32,032 bases of DNA. Source: Kiritimatiellia bacterium (lineage in GTDB: Bacteria; Verrucomicrobiota; Kiritimatiellia; UBA8416; JABMPJ01). Position numbers and translations under genes: made by a program. The stretch covers positions 1 to 32,032 of the forward strand of contig JADHWE010000032.1 in NCBI GenBank assembly GCA_016783675.1. Direction: 5' to 3'. Shown here one piece after another: positions 20,889 through 28,930 of this stretch (position 1 is its first letter; every line of letters starts with the position of its first letter). The notes beneath the pieces were generated by a model. That model made no database searches. It was not told where the DNA came from and saw nothing but the letters and a program-made list of their open reading frames with translations.

Positions 20889-22405
20889 GGGTGCCCTCCC
20901 GCTTTCCCCTGGTCGCGGTAGTGACTCGGGGCGGGCACTCCGTAGCGTCCCATGATAGCCGGGGCGGCATGGTCGGCCGCCGCGGCGTCGAGCACGAGTG
21001 TCTGCTTCATCCCCTCGAACGCCACGACGTGATAGCCTTCCTGCGGAGAAGCAAATGCGTCCTCAACGTCTTTGAGTGTGCTGATCCGCCGGCCGTTGAC
21101 GCGCGCGACGATTCCATTGAGGAAGTCACCCGTATAGGTGTTGACCGAGTGAGGCAGCCGCCGAATCAGGACCACGAACTGGTCGCGATCTTCTGTCAGG
21201 TCATCCTGCTTGGCGTAGCTGCGATAATAGGAGAGTTGCTGTGTGTTGGGGTCCGACTTTCTGTCGCCGACCGTCCGCAGGAAGCCCCGGCTCAACGGGG
21301 CGAAGACGAGGCCGGCATAGACAAAGTACTCTGGACGCTGATCGTACTCGTTGCGGAAGACAAAGGGATCGCACGGATTGATCAGGGGGACGGTCAGCTG
21401 GGCAACATTCCCATCACGCCAGACCCGGAACACGACCTTGTCGCCCCATTGCTTGCGCTCGAGCAACTCCGCGAACAGGACATGGTTGCCGTTGAGGGCG
21501 ATATTACCGTCGTTGGCGATGTCATGGCCGTCAATCGCGAGCAGGACGTCGCCGGTGCGCAGCATTCCGAGCGCACTGCCGAACGGGTCGATATAGTAGA
21601 TCACCACGCCCGACTCATCGGCGGGCAGGGCAAGACTTCGGCGCAGGGCGCTGTTGCGGGCGGGCAGGAAGAACGCTCCCAACTCGGGGTAACCGTTATA
21701 GGTGCCGTCTTCGATGTCCTTGAGAAAGTGACGGATCACCGGCAGGGGAATGGCGTAACCGATGTTGTCGGCCCAGGCGAGGCCCTGGAACGCGAGTCCA
21801 ACGACGCGGCGATCGAAGAGGATCGGCCCGCCGCTGTTGCCGGGGTTGATGGCCGCATCGACCTGGAGGACGAGGTGTTGATCGACGCCGCTGTGCGAAT
21901 AACCGCTGTAATCGATGCGGGATACCACGCCGCGCGTCACGGAGATGCGGTCGCCGCCGGTCGGGTAGCCCAGCACGGTCACCTCGTCATTGAGCACGGG
22001 GATGGCCTTGGCGAGCTCGAGTGGCGTGATGCCGTCAAAGAAGGAAGGGTCGTCCACGGTCAGTGCCGCAAGGTCGCAATCATGTGCAATGTACTCGACC
22101 CGCGCCAGGTACCGCCCGGGCTGTCCGTCGCGCGACACCTCGAGGAAGCGCGCGTTGGAGACCACGTGCGCGTTGGTGAGGATACGGCGCTTGGCGATGA
22201 CAAATCCCGTGCCCGTGCCGTTGCCCGGTCGGCCCGCCTGCCAGGGCATGGCATAGTCCTCGCTCTGGAAGGTCGCATAGATCTTGATGACCCCGCTCAG
22301 TAGCGGCGTAAAACGCGAGCGCGCAGCGTTCACGGATACCACCGGCAGCAGTGCCCATGCAAGGATGAGCAGGAGCGGCCACATCTTTCCGTTTGTAATC
22401 TTCAT
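20885..22405 (-). CDS. HtrA/Deg-family serine protease with PDZ domains
   Basis: This encodes 506 residues from the ATG at 22405; the frame is open further upstream but that part lacks protein-like features. Residues 9-28 are a signal peptide, so the enzyme is periplasmic. The catalytic triad is intact: His80 in 'ILTNAHVV', Asp111 in 'DCDLAAL' and Ser191 in GNSGGP. PDZ-like regions follow at about 250-340 ('FGSALGMLRTGDVLLAIDGHDI') and 420-490 ('FLNGIVARVNGRRISTLKDVEDAF'). The sequence resembles plant and bacterial Deg proteases rather than E. coli DegP in its short loops. It probably degrades or handles misfolded envelope proteins. It is the first gene of a six-gene operon with a dead paralogue, two unknown proteins and an ABC transporter. 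Confidence 0.9.
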   Translation of the reverse strand: MKITNGKMWPLLLILAWALLPVVSVNAARSRFTPLLSGVIKIYATFQSEDYAMPWQAGRPGNGTGTGFVIAKRRILTNAHVVSNARFLEVSRDGQPGRYLARVEYIAHDCDLAALTVDDPSFFDGITPLELAKAIPVLNDEVTVLGYPTGGDRISVTRGVVSRIDYSGYSHSGVDQHLVLQVDAAINPGNSGGPILFDRRVVGLAFQGLAWADNIGYAIPLPVIRHFLKDIEDGTYNGYPELGAFFLPARNSALRRSLALPADESGVVIYYIDPFGSALGMLRTGDVLLAIDGHDIANDGNIALNGNHVLFAELLERKQWGDKVVFRVWRDGNVAQLTVPLINPCDPFVFRNEYDQRPEYFVYAGLVFAPLSRGFLRTVGDRKSDPNTQQLSYYRSYAKQDDLTEDRDQFVVLIRRLPHSVNTYTGDFLNGIVARVNGRRISTLKDVEDAFASPQEGYHVVAFEGMKQTLVLDAAAADHAAPAIMGRYGVPAPSHYRDQGKAGGHP

Positions 22406-22461
22406 TTGCCGTGGGATAATACCGGCTACTGGGTACGAGGAACAGTAAGAAAGAGGCCCCG

Positions 22462-22584
22462 ATGGGACTGAGCGACAGAGACTACATGCAGGCAGACCGG
22501 CCGAAACGCCGTCGCCGCTCACAGGGCGCGGGTTGGTGGGCAAAGGTGCGGTTCTTCCTGTGGCGGCTGTTACACCGACGCTAG
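22462..22584 (+). CDS. 40-residue basic membrane-associated protein
   Basis: ATG 22462 has GAAAGAGG just upstream. The peptide starts MGLSDRDYMQADRPKRRRRS and ends with an amphipathic, Trp-rich helix (WWAKVRFFLWRLLHRR). The 'GLxDRDYM' opening followed by an Arg cluster is a recurrent start of small bacterial membrane-associated proteins, so this is probably a real gene although very short. It diverges from the protease operon and its TAG overlaps the TAG of the opposing outer-membrane gene. Function is unknown; peripheral membrane attachment is inferred. Confidence 0.6.
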   Translation: MGLSDRDYMQADRPKRRRRSQGAGWWAKVRFFLWRLLHRR

Positions 22585-23087
22585 AACTGGTAGCTCAGGT
22601 AGCCCGCCCAGTCGAGCTCGTCGAAGTCGAAATCGCCCAGGTTGTCGAAGTCCTCGAACGTGTAGGCGGCCTGGATGCTGAGGGCGAGTCCTCCCAGCGG
22701 GACGTCGAACCCCAGGATGAGCTGGTAGTAGATATCCGACCAGTCGCTGTCCTCGTCGGTACTCACGTAGGTGGCGAGTGCCCCGATACCGCCGCGCCAG
22801 GCGCCATCCGTAAGCATCAGGTTGATTTCCGGCGTGATCACGTAGTCGACTTCGTTCGAGCCGAGACCGGTGCCATACTGGGCGCCAAGCTGCCAGAACG
22901 TGTTGCCTTCATGGTATTCGTAGACGAGGCCGTAGGTGCTTTCGTCATCGAAGGCCACTTCGAGTTCCGTGTGCTGCTCGGCGTGGTAGCGCGCACCCAC
23001 GCCGAAACGTTGCTTAACGCGGCCGCCGGCCTGCACGGAGGAGAGACAGAGAAAGAGAACGAGCAAGGTGGATGTGAGTGCTTTCAT
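22581..23087 (-). CDS. Small outer-membrane beta-barrel protein
   Basis: This encodes 168 residues from the ATG at 23087, chosen because it begins a clear signal peptide (MKALTSTLLVLFLCLSSVQA); the upstream ATG at 23123 precedes non-signal sequence. The mature part alternates aromatic and polar residues in strands ('GVGARYHAEQHTELEVAF', 'TYGLVYEYHEGNTFWQLGAQYG', 'IGALATYVS', 'LSIQAAYTF') and ends in aromatic 'LSYQF', the classical C-terminal recognition signal for barrel assembly. About eight strands are expected. The acidic loops (DEDSDWSD, DFDNLGDFDFDELDW) may bind cations. It is convergent with the 40-residue gene by a 4-base overlap. Confidence 0.75.
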   Translation of the reverse strand: MKALTSTLLVLFLCLSSVQAGGRVKQRFGVGARYHAEQHTELEVAFDDESTYGLVYEYHEGNTFWQLGAQYGTGLGSNEVDYVITPEINLMLTDGAWRGGIGALATYVSTDEDSDWSDIYYQLILGFDVPLGGLALSIQAAYTFEDFDNLGDFDFDELDWAGYLSYQF

Positions 23088-23173
23088 GTGCGAACCATAC
23101 CAAATCCATGATTGATCCCTCAAGAACGATCCAGTAGCCTGATTCTCTTTTGTTGGTAAGGGGGCATTTCGTT

Positions 23174-26100
23174 ATGGGCAGCCGATTCAGAGAGGTATCC
23201 AACCGGGCCGATTTCGGGGCGGGCGAGGAGGACGTCCTTGCATTCTGGGAAGAGGCAGGGATCTTCGAGAAATCGCTCGAATCGCGTCGGGGCGGGAAGG
23301 AGTATGTCTTCTATGACGGACCTCCGTTCGCCACCGGTCTGCCGCACTATGGGCACCTGTTGGCCGGCACGATCAAGGATATCATCCCGCGCTACCAGAC
23401 CATGCGGGGCCACTACGTGGCGCGCCGGTTCGGCTGGGATTGCCACGGGCTTCCGATTGAGGCGCTGGCCCAGGAGGCCCTCGGGCTGGCCGGTACGGCC
23501 GCCATTCACGAGGCAGGAATCGACGTTTTCAACGAACAGTGCCGCTCGATGGTGCAAACCTATGTCGGCGAATGGCGCAAGATCGTCACCCGCATGGGGC
23601 GCTGGGTCGACTTCGATAACGACTACAAGACTATGGACACCTCGTTCATGGAGACCATCTGGTGGGTCTTCAGGCAGCTCTGGGACCAGGGCCGCATCTA
23701 CCGCTCCCACCGGATCATGCCTTATAGCTGGAAACTCACGACCCCACTCTCCAACTTCGAGGCCGGCAGCAACTACAAGGACGTTCAGGATCCCGCAATC
23801 ACGGTGCGCGTGAAGCTGGTTTCCGCTGATCCGGAACTGCCGGCCGGCAAGCCGGTTTACGCTCTGCTATGGACCACCACGCCGTGGACGCTGCCGGGCA
23901 ACCTGGCCGTCTGTGCCGGGCCGGATATCGAGTACGTGGCCGTGGAGGATGTGTCGGACGGTGACGTGTATGTCATGGCCCGGGAGCGGGTGGGCTCCAT
24001 CTACAAGAAGGAAGATCAGTTCCGTGTAGTGAAGACCTACACCGGCAAGGATCTGTACGGCTGGACCTACGAGCCGCTCTTCCCGTATTTCGCCGATCAA
24101 CCCAACGCGTTCCGCATCCTGAATGATCCGTTCGTCACAACCGAAGACGGCACCGGGCTGGTGCATATCGCGCCTGCTTACGGAGAGGACGACTTCCGCG
24201 TCTCCCGCGATGAGGGCATCGAGCTGGTCGATCCCCTGGATGCGGACTGCGCGTTTACCGCGCAGGTGCCGGAATACCAGGGCCAGTTCGTGAAGGATGC
24301 GGACAAGGCGATCATCCGGCGCCTGAAGGACGAGGGCAAACTGATCCACCAGTCGACCATCGTCCACAGCTACCCCTTCTGTGAACGCACGGACACGCCG
24401 CTGGTCTACCGCGCCATTGATGCCTGGTACGTGCGCGTGGAAGACATGCGTGATGACCTCGTGGCCAACAACGACACGATCCACTGGGTGCCGGACTACG
24501 TGGGCGACCGCCGCTTTGGCAACTGGCTGAAAGAGGCGAAGGACTGGAATATCAGTCGCAACCGCTATTGGGGATCCTGTCTTCCCATCTGGATCAACGA
24601 GGACGATCGCGAGGACATGATCTGCGTCGGCTCCGTTGACGAGCTGGAGGAGCTGTCGGGTGTGCGCGTCGATGACCTGCACAAGCATATCGTCGACCAG
24701 GTGGTCATCGAGAAGGACGGCAAGACGTATCGCCGTACACCGGAAGTGTTGGATTGCTGGTTCGAGTCGGGCGCCATGCCGCTCGCGCAACAGCACTATC
24801 CGTTCGAGCGAGGGGGTCAGCTTGACGATTTCTTCCCGGCCGACTTCATCGCCGAAGGCCTCGACCAGACACGCGGTTGGTTCTACACACTGCTGGTCCT
24901 TTCGACCGCGCTGTTCGGGAAGAGCTGCTATCGCAACGTAATCGTGAACGGCCTGGTGCTGGCCGAGGACGGGCGCAAAATGAGCAAGCGCCTCAAGAAT
25001 TATCCCGACCCATCCGAGCTGATTCACGCCTACGGCGCCGATGCGATACGTCTCTACATGATCTACTCGCCGGTGGTGCGGGCCGAGGATCTGCGCTTCT
25101 CTGAAGACGGGGTCAAGCACCTCATGCGCAATATCATGATCCCGCTCTGGAACGCGTATTCGTTCTTTGTGACGTACGCCACGATCGATGGTTGGACGCC
25201 CGAGGAAGACACCAGCACGCCGGGCTCGAACGTTCTCGACCGTTGGATCCGCAGTTCGATGGCCAGTCTCATCGAGCGGGTGACCGGCGCGATGGACGTC
25301 TATGACCTGCAGCGGTCCATCCGCCCGTTCGTTCACTTCATCGAGGACCTGACCAACTGGTATATCCGCCGCAGTCGTCGCCGTTTCTGGAAGTCGCAGG
25401 ACGACGCCGACAAGGCCGAGGCCTATCGCACCCTCTACGAAGTCCTCCTGCAGTGGACCCGCGTGGCGGCGCCGTTCGTCCCGTTCATCAGCGAGACGAT
25501 CTATCGCAACCTGCGCACGGCCGACATGCCCGAGTCTGTGCATCTGTGCGATTTCCCCGGTGCGGATGATGCGGCGCGCGACGAGGAACTCGAGGCCGAG
25601 ATGGATCTCGTGATGACCGTGGTGCGTCTGGGACGTGTCTTGCGGACCGATCATAACCTGAAGGTTCGCCAGCCACTTTCCGTGTTGCACGTGGTGTCTC
25701 GCAACCGCGAGACGCTCGACCGCATCAACGTGCTGGCCGACCTGGTGCGTGATGAGCTGAACGTGAAGCAGGTTGAGCTGACCGATATGGAGAGCGAACT
25801 TGTTCTGCTGAAAGCCAAGGCCGACTTCAAGGCGCTGGGTCCCCGTTTCGGCAAGCAGGTGAAACAGGTGGCCGGGGCCATCGCCGGGCTGCCGGAAGCG
25901 GACCTCGAAACGCTTGCGAACGGCGATGTCGTCACGATGGACCTCGATGGTGAGTTTGTGGAGATAGGTCCGGCCGATGTCGTGATTGAGCGTATCCCGC
26001 GCGAGGGTGTGGTCGTGGCTTCCGAGGGCGAGCTGGTCGTGGCACTGGAGACGGCGCTCACGCCGGACCTGGTTGCCGAGGGGCTGGCACGCGAGGAGGT

Positions 26101-26350
26101 CAACAAGGTGCAGAACCTTCGCAAGGGCATGGGCCTGGACGTGTCCCAGCGCATCAAGATTGAGTACGATCCCGCGGAGCTCGATGCCGACGTACGCGAC
26201 GCGCGTGAGCAGCACCGTGACTACATCAATGCCGAGACATTGTGCCTTGGCGCCACGTACGTGGATGCCACGGATGGGGAAGGGTGGGAGACCGTTGACC
26301 TCAACGGCCACGCCGCCCGCCTCCGCATTGTACCGGTCAACGGTGCCTAG
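23174..26350 (+). CDS. ileS: Isoleucyl-tRNA synthetase
   Basis: This encodes 1058 residues from the ATG at 23174, preceded by TAAGGGGG at 23157-23164. It charges tRNA-Ile with isoleucine. The HIGH motif reads HYGH at 58-61 within 'PPFATGLPHYGHLLAGTIKD', and KMSKR is at 602-606. The editing domain (about 190-420, with 'LLWTTTPWTLPGNLAVCAG') is complete, and the anticodon-binding and C-terminal domains are full length. The HYGH form and the long C-terminus match the eukaryotic-like type (IleRS2), which in other bacteria is less sensitive to mupirocin. No T-box or other leader is visible upstream. Confidence 0.95.
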   Translation: MGSRFREVSNRADFGAGEEDVLAFWEEAGIFEKSLESRRGGKEYVFYDGPPFATGLPHYGHLLAGTIKDIIPRYQTMRGHYVARRFGWDCHGLPIEALAQEALGLAGTAAIHEAGIDVFNEQCRSMVQTYVGEWRKIVTRMGRWVDFDNDYKTMDTSFMETIWWVFRQLWDQGRIYRSHRIMPYSWKLTTPLSNFEAGSNYKDVQDPAITVRVKLVSADPELPAGKPVYALLWTTTPWTLPGNLAVCAGPDIEYVAVEDVSDGDVYVMARERVGSIYKKEDQFRVVKTYTGKDLYGWTYEPLFPYFADQPNAFRILNDPFVTTEDGTGLVHIAPAYGEDDFRVSRDEGIELVDPLDADCAFTAQVPEYQGQFVKDADKAIIRRLKDEGKLIHQSTIVHSYPFCERTDTPLVYRAIDAWYVRVEDMRDDLVANNDTIHWVPDYVGDRRFGNWLKEAKDWNISRNRYWGSCLPIWINEDDREDMICVGSVDELEELSGVRVDDLHKHIVDQVVIEKDGKTYRRTPEVLDCWFESGAMPLAQQHYPFERGGQLDDFFPADFIAEGLDQTRGWFYTLLVLSTALFGKSCYRNVIVNGLVLAEDGRKMSKRLKNYPDPSELIHAYGADAIRLYMIYSPVVRAEDLRFSEDGVKHLMRNIMIPLWNAYSFFVTYATIDGWTPEEDTSTPGSNVLDRWIRSSMASLIERVTGAMDVYDLQRSIRPFVHFIEDLTNWYIRRSRRRFWKSQDDADKAEAYRTLYEVLLQWTRVAAPFVPFISETIYRNLRTADMPESVHLCDFPGADDAARDEELEAEMDLVMTVVRLGRVLRTDHNLKVRQPLSVLHVVSRNRETLDRINVLADLVRDELNVKQVELTDMESELVLLKAKADFKALGPRFGKQVKQVAGAIAGLPEADLETLANGDVVTMDLDGEFVEIGPADVVIERIPREGVVVASEGELVVALETALTPDLVAEGLAREEVNKVQNLRKGMGLDVSQRIKIEYDPAELDADVRDAREQHRDYINAETLCLGATYVDATDGEGWETVDLNGHAARLRIVPVNGA

Positions 26351-26362
26351 AAGGGGGCCGCC

Positions 26363-27109
26363 ATGGCCTTGACCCCGGATGAACGAGAACGTTACGCACG
26401 GCACCTGTTGCTGCCGGAGGTCGGTGAGGAAGGCCAGGAAGCCCTGCGCGCCGGGCGGGTGTTGGTCGTGGGTGCCGGGGGCCTGGGCTCGCCATGTGCG
26501 CTCTATCTCGCTGCGGCCGGAGTAGGTACGCTGGGCATCATAGATGCCGACGCCGTGGAACTCTCGAACCTGCAGCGCCAGCTTCTACATGCCACCGACG
26601 ACCTGGGGCGCGCCAAGGTGGAGTCGGCATCCGAGACACTGTCGGCCCTGAACCCCGACGTGAAGCTGGTCATGTATCCCGAACGGTTGACCGCCTCCAA
26701 CGCGCCCGAGGTGCTGGCCGGTTATGACTTCGTAGTGGATGCGACGGATAACTTCGAGTCGAAGTTCCTGATCGCGGATGCTTGCTATGCGGCAGGGAAA
26801 CCCTATGCCCACGCGGGCATCCTTCGGTTTGGCGGCCAGGCCATGACCGTGTTGCCGGGCGAGAGCGCGTGCTACCGTTGCGTCTTTGGCGGGCCGCCAC
26901 CCGGACCGGTTCCCGAGGCGGCACGCGGCCTGCTCGGCGTCCTTCCCGGCGTGATCGGGACCGTACAGGCGACCGAGGCTTTGAAGTTCCTGCTGGGCGT
27001 AGGGGAACTGCTGACGGATACGCTGTTGGTGTATGATGCATTGAAGATGACCTTCCGCCGCGTAGGTGTGAAACGTGATCCCGGATGCATCTTGTGTGGA
27101 GACAAATAG
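26363..27109 (+). CDS. ThiF/MoeB/HesA-family adenylyltransferase
   Basis: This encodes 248 residues with GAAGGGGG upstream of the ATG at 26363. The family activates the C-terminus of ubiquitin-like sulfur carriers such as ThiS or MoaD with ATP. Visible motifs are 'RYARHLLLPEVGEEGQ', the nucleotide-binding GAGGLG starting near residue 37, 'DADAVELSNLQRQLLH', 'VDATDNFESKF', and a zinc site of two pairs, C170/C173 and C242/C245. The length fits MoeB or ThiF without a rhodanese domain. It sits 12 bases after ileS and 31 bases before a LarE-type gene, so a role in sulfur transfer for cofactor synthesis is likely. The exact carrier partner is not encoded here. Confidence 0.88.
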   Translation: MALTPDERERYARHLLLPEVGEEGQEALRAGRVLVVGAGGLGSPCALYLAAAGVGTLGIIDADAVELSNLQRQLLHATDDLGRAKVESASETLSALNPDVKLVMYPERLTASNAPEVLAGYDFVVDATDNFESKFLIADACYAAGKPYAHAGILRFGGQAMTVLPGESACYRCVFGGPPPGPVPEAARGLLGVLPGVIGTVQATEALKFLLGVGELLTDTLLVYDALKMTFRRVGVKRDPGCILCGDK

Positions 27110-27124
27110 CCGCGCAGTGCGCGG
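27110..27124. other. Short perfect hairpin between the ThiF-like and larE genes
   Basis: CCGCGCA and TGCGCGG are inverted copies separated by one base; as RNA this gives a CCGCG/CGCGG stem with a CAGUG loop. It starts directly after the stop codon at 27109 and lies 17 bases before the larE start. It has no T-run, and could tune translation or processing. Confidence 0.35.
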
Positions 27125-27140
27125 ATTCGGAGTGGACGAG

Positions 27141-27980
27141 ATGAATGATGAGTTAGCGGCCAAGTGTGAGGCCTTGAAGAGCCTGATTCGAGACACGGGC
27201 GGTCTGGCAGTGGCCTTTTCGGGCGGTGTGGACAGCACGTTCCTTGCGGCGGTGACAGCCGAGGTGTTGGGCGCGCGCGCGTTGGCGGTGACGGCATTGT
27301 CGCCGCTCTATTCGCAGCATGAGCAGAAGGAAGCATCCGAGCTGGCCGAGCAGATCGGCATCAAGCATGAGACGGTGGATTCGAGCGAGCTCGACGTCCC
27401 CGGTTTCGCGGAGAATCCTCCTGATCGCTGCTACAAGTGTAAGAGCGAACTGTTCACCGTAGTGGCGGAGATCGCGCGGAAGTACGGAATCGAGAAGGTG
27501 GCCGACGGAACGAACGCGAGCGATCGCGGCGATTACCGTCCGGGCAGGAAGGCGGCGCGAGAGAAGGGCGTCCTGAGCCCGCTCGCGGAAGCCGGGATGA
27601 CCAAGGAGGATATTCGCGAACTCTCGCGCGGCATGAACCTGTCGACGGCCGAGAAGCCGGCCTTTGCCTGCTTGGCCTCACGTTTCCCGTACGGTACGAC
27701 GATCACCGTGGAGAAGTTGAAGTCGGTCGAGATCATGGAGGATGCCTTGCGCAAGAACGGGATCAACCAGTTCCGTGTGCGGCACCATGACGACATCGCC
27801 CGTATCGAAGTCGTCGAAGACGACCTGGTCAAGCTCTGCACCGAGCCGATGCGTTCAAAGCTGTTGGAGCGCGCGCAAGAAGCCGGATACCTCTACCTCA
27901 CGGTCGACCTGAAAGGCTACCGCACCGGTAGCATGAATGAGGCGCTGAGTGTGAAACAGAAGACCGCGGCTTTGGGGTGA
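27141..27980 (+). CDS. larE: LarE-type ATP-dependent sulfur transferase
   Basis: This encodes 279 residues from the ATG at 27141, with GGAG 8-10 bases upstream; the frame is open further upstream but overlaps the previous gene. LarE supplies sulfur to the pyridinium precursor of the nickel-pincer nucleotide cofactor of lactate racemase. The PP-loop SGGVDS is at 27-32. Cysteines are at C97 and C100 (DRCYKCK) and C177 (KPAFACLASRFPYG). The last aligns with the Cys176 that L. plantarum LarE sacrifices. Having all three fits the cluster-binding LarE type, in which a [4Fe-4S] cluster carries the extra sulfur. larA, larB and larC are not in the window. The pathway assignment rests on LarE family resemblance. 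Confidence 0.88.
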   Translation: MNDELAAKCEALKSLIRDTGGLAVAFSGGVDSTFLAAVTAEVLGARALAVTALSPLYSQHEQKEASELAEQIGIKHETVDSSELDVPGFAENPPDRCYKCKSELFTVVAEIARKYGIEKVADGTNASDRGDYRPGRKAAREKGVLSPLAEAGMTKEDIRELSRGMNLSTAEKPAFACLASRFPYGTTITVEKLKSVEIMEDALRKNGINQFRVRHHDDIARIEVVEDDLVKLCTEPMRSKLLERAQEAGYLYLTVDLKGYRTGSMNEALSVKQKTAALG

Positions 27981-27984
27981 TCGG

Positions 27985-28596
27985 CTACAGCCGGCCGACA
28001 ACCGGGCGCTGCCAGTCGCCGGTTTCGCGGGCGACACGTTGGCAGACGTAGTCGACCATGCCGCAATTGCGGGCGCCGGGACGGTGCCGCAACCAGTCGA
28101 GCAGGTGCTTGGTGAAGAGGCCGTTGCTGCCGGCTTCGAAGGCGTAGCCTGAACCTGCGGCGAATGCAATCGTTCCGCCTTCGTCCCCCAGGTCCTCTCC
28201 GGCATGGCAGCAGTCGAGCAACATGAAGCGGGTCTTCTGCGCCACGTCCGTGATGGCGAGTCCTCCATCCTTGAGCTGCAGCTTGCTGTCGAGGTAGTGG
28301 CCGGCGAAGTAGACAAGGGCCGGCTCTTGCGCCAACGCGGTGGCTACCCGTTTGAGCGTGGCATCGCGCCGGGTAAGGCAAATCACCTTGTAGCCGTTCT
28401 TGCTGAGTGCCCGGGCCATGGCGACGGCGTCGGTTTCCGCCCAGCGCAGCTTGTTCTGTCGCTGATACTCTCCCAGCCCGATGCAGACCGCGGTCCTGGT
28501 GGTCTTGCGCGGCTCCGTGCGCTGCGCTACCGGCGCAGCACACACGCTGGCGGCACACAGAAACAGGATGCAAAGACTATGGACTGCTGCTCTCAT
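27985..28596 (-). CDS. Exported caspase-like (metacaspase, C14) protein
   Basis: This encodes 203 residues from the ATG at 28596, chosen because it opens a signal peptide (MRAAVHSLCILFLCAASVCA) before the caspase-like domain. Residues 35-180 look like a p20 caspase fold: 'TAVCIGLGEYQRQNKLRWAETDAVAMARAL', the catalytic His100 at the end of 'VYFAGH', and the catalytic cysteine in 'LLDCCHAGED' (C129-C130). This matches metacaspase/C14 sequences, which hydrolyse after Arg or Lys. No second domain follows, so it is a minimal exported version. It is convergent with larE, four bases between stops. No strong ribosome-binding site is seen. Substrate and activation are unknown. Confidence 0.75.
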   Translation of the reverse strand: MRAAVHSLCILFLCAASVCAAPVAQRTEPRKTTRTAVCIGLGEYQRQNKLRWAETDAVAMARALSKNGYKVICLTRRDATLKRVATALAQEPALVYFAGHYLDSKLQLKDGGLAITDVAQKTRFMLLDCCHAGEDLGDEGGTIAFAAGSGYAFEAGSNGLFTKHLLDWLRHRPGARNCGMVDYVCQRVARETGDWQRPVVGRL

Positions 28597-28715
28597 GATG
28601 AGAAAGGGACAGAAAGTAAAAGTCGCATAACGGTGTTTCTGAATCAAGATCAAACCTGATGCAGTCGTGGTTCTGCTTCAGATCCCTCGATCCGTTGCCC
28701 TGGAGTTTCCCTTCC

Positions 28716-28745
28716 TTGACTCCGCGAGCCGCAAAAGGGTATAAA
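28716..28745 (+). promoter_or_regulatory. Sigma-70-like promoter P1 of the amylase-like gene
   Basis: TTGACT (28716-28721) and TATAAA (28740-28745) are separated by 18 bases. Both hexamers match the consensus at five of six positions. Transcription would start near 28752, leaving a leader of about 180 bases. Confidence 0.6.
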
Positions 28746-28816
28746 TATCTCCAGTCAGAAGGCAATCCTGTGACGTCCAGTCAATAGGAACCTCGTATCC
28801 CGTTTTCCCAAATTTG

Positions 28817-28825
28817 TGTTATACT
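28817..28825 (+). promoter_or_regulatory. Extended -10 promoter P2 of the amylase-like gene
   Basis: TGTTATACT is an extended -10 element (TG-N-TATACT) without a recognisable -35. A start near 28832 would leave a leader of about 100 bases. Confidence 0.35.
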
Positions 28826-28930
28826 GCACACACGTGGTAGAGCATATTCTGCGGGGGGCGTGATGCGGGAACGGGCTGTCGAAGCCCGGCATCGCGGCCA
28901 TGCGCAGGCATGCTCGGAGGAACTGGACTC

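Larger units (their letters stand above)
28597..28930 (+). other. Gene-free leader between the caspase-like and amylase-like genes
   Basis: No protein-coding signal is seen here. The interval holds a sigma-70-like promoter (28716-28745), an extended -10 element (28817-28825), a small hairpin CGGGCT/AGCCCG (28872-28888, loop GTCGA) and the strong ribosome-binding site GGAGGA before the ATG at 28931. The predicted transcript leader is about 100-180 bases, long for a simple gene. Confidence 0.6.

Noticed and set aside
23867-26404. An 845-codon open frame on the minus strand opposite ileS, and similar long frames opposite the cytochrome (5449-6789), amylase-like (28943-30343) and protease-like genes (18217-19452, 19542-20873, 20882-22303)
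   Set aside because: These lie over strongly supported genes on the other strand. GC-rich codons make antisense frames stay open, and their products show no known motif or sensible start.
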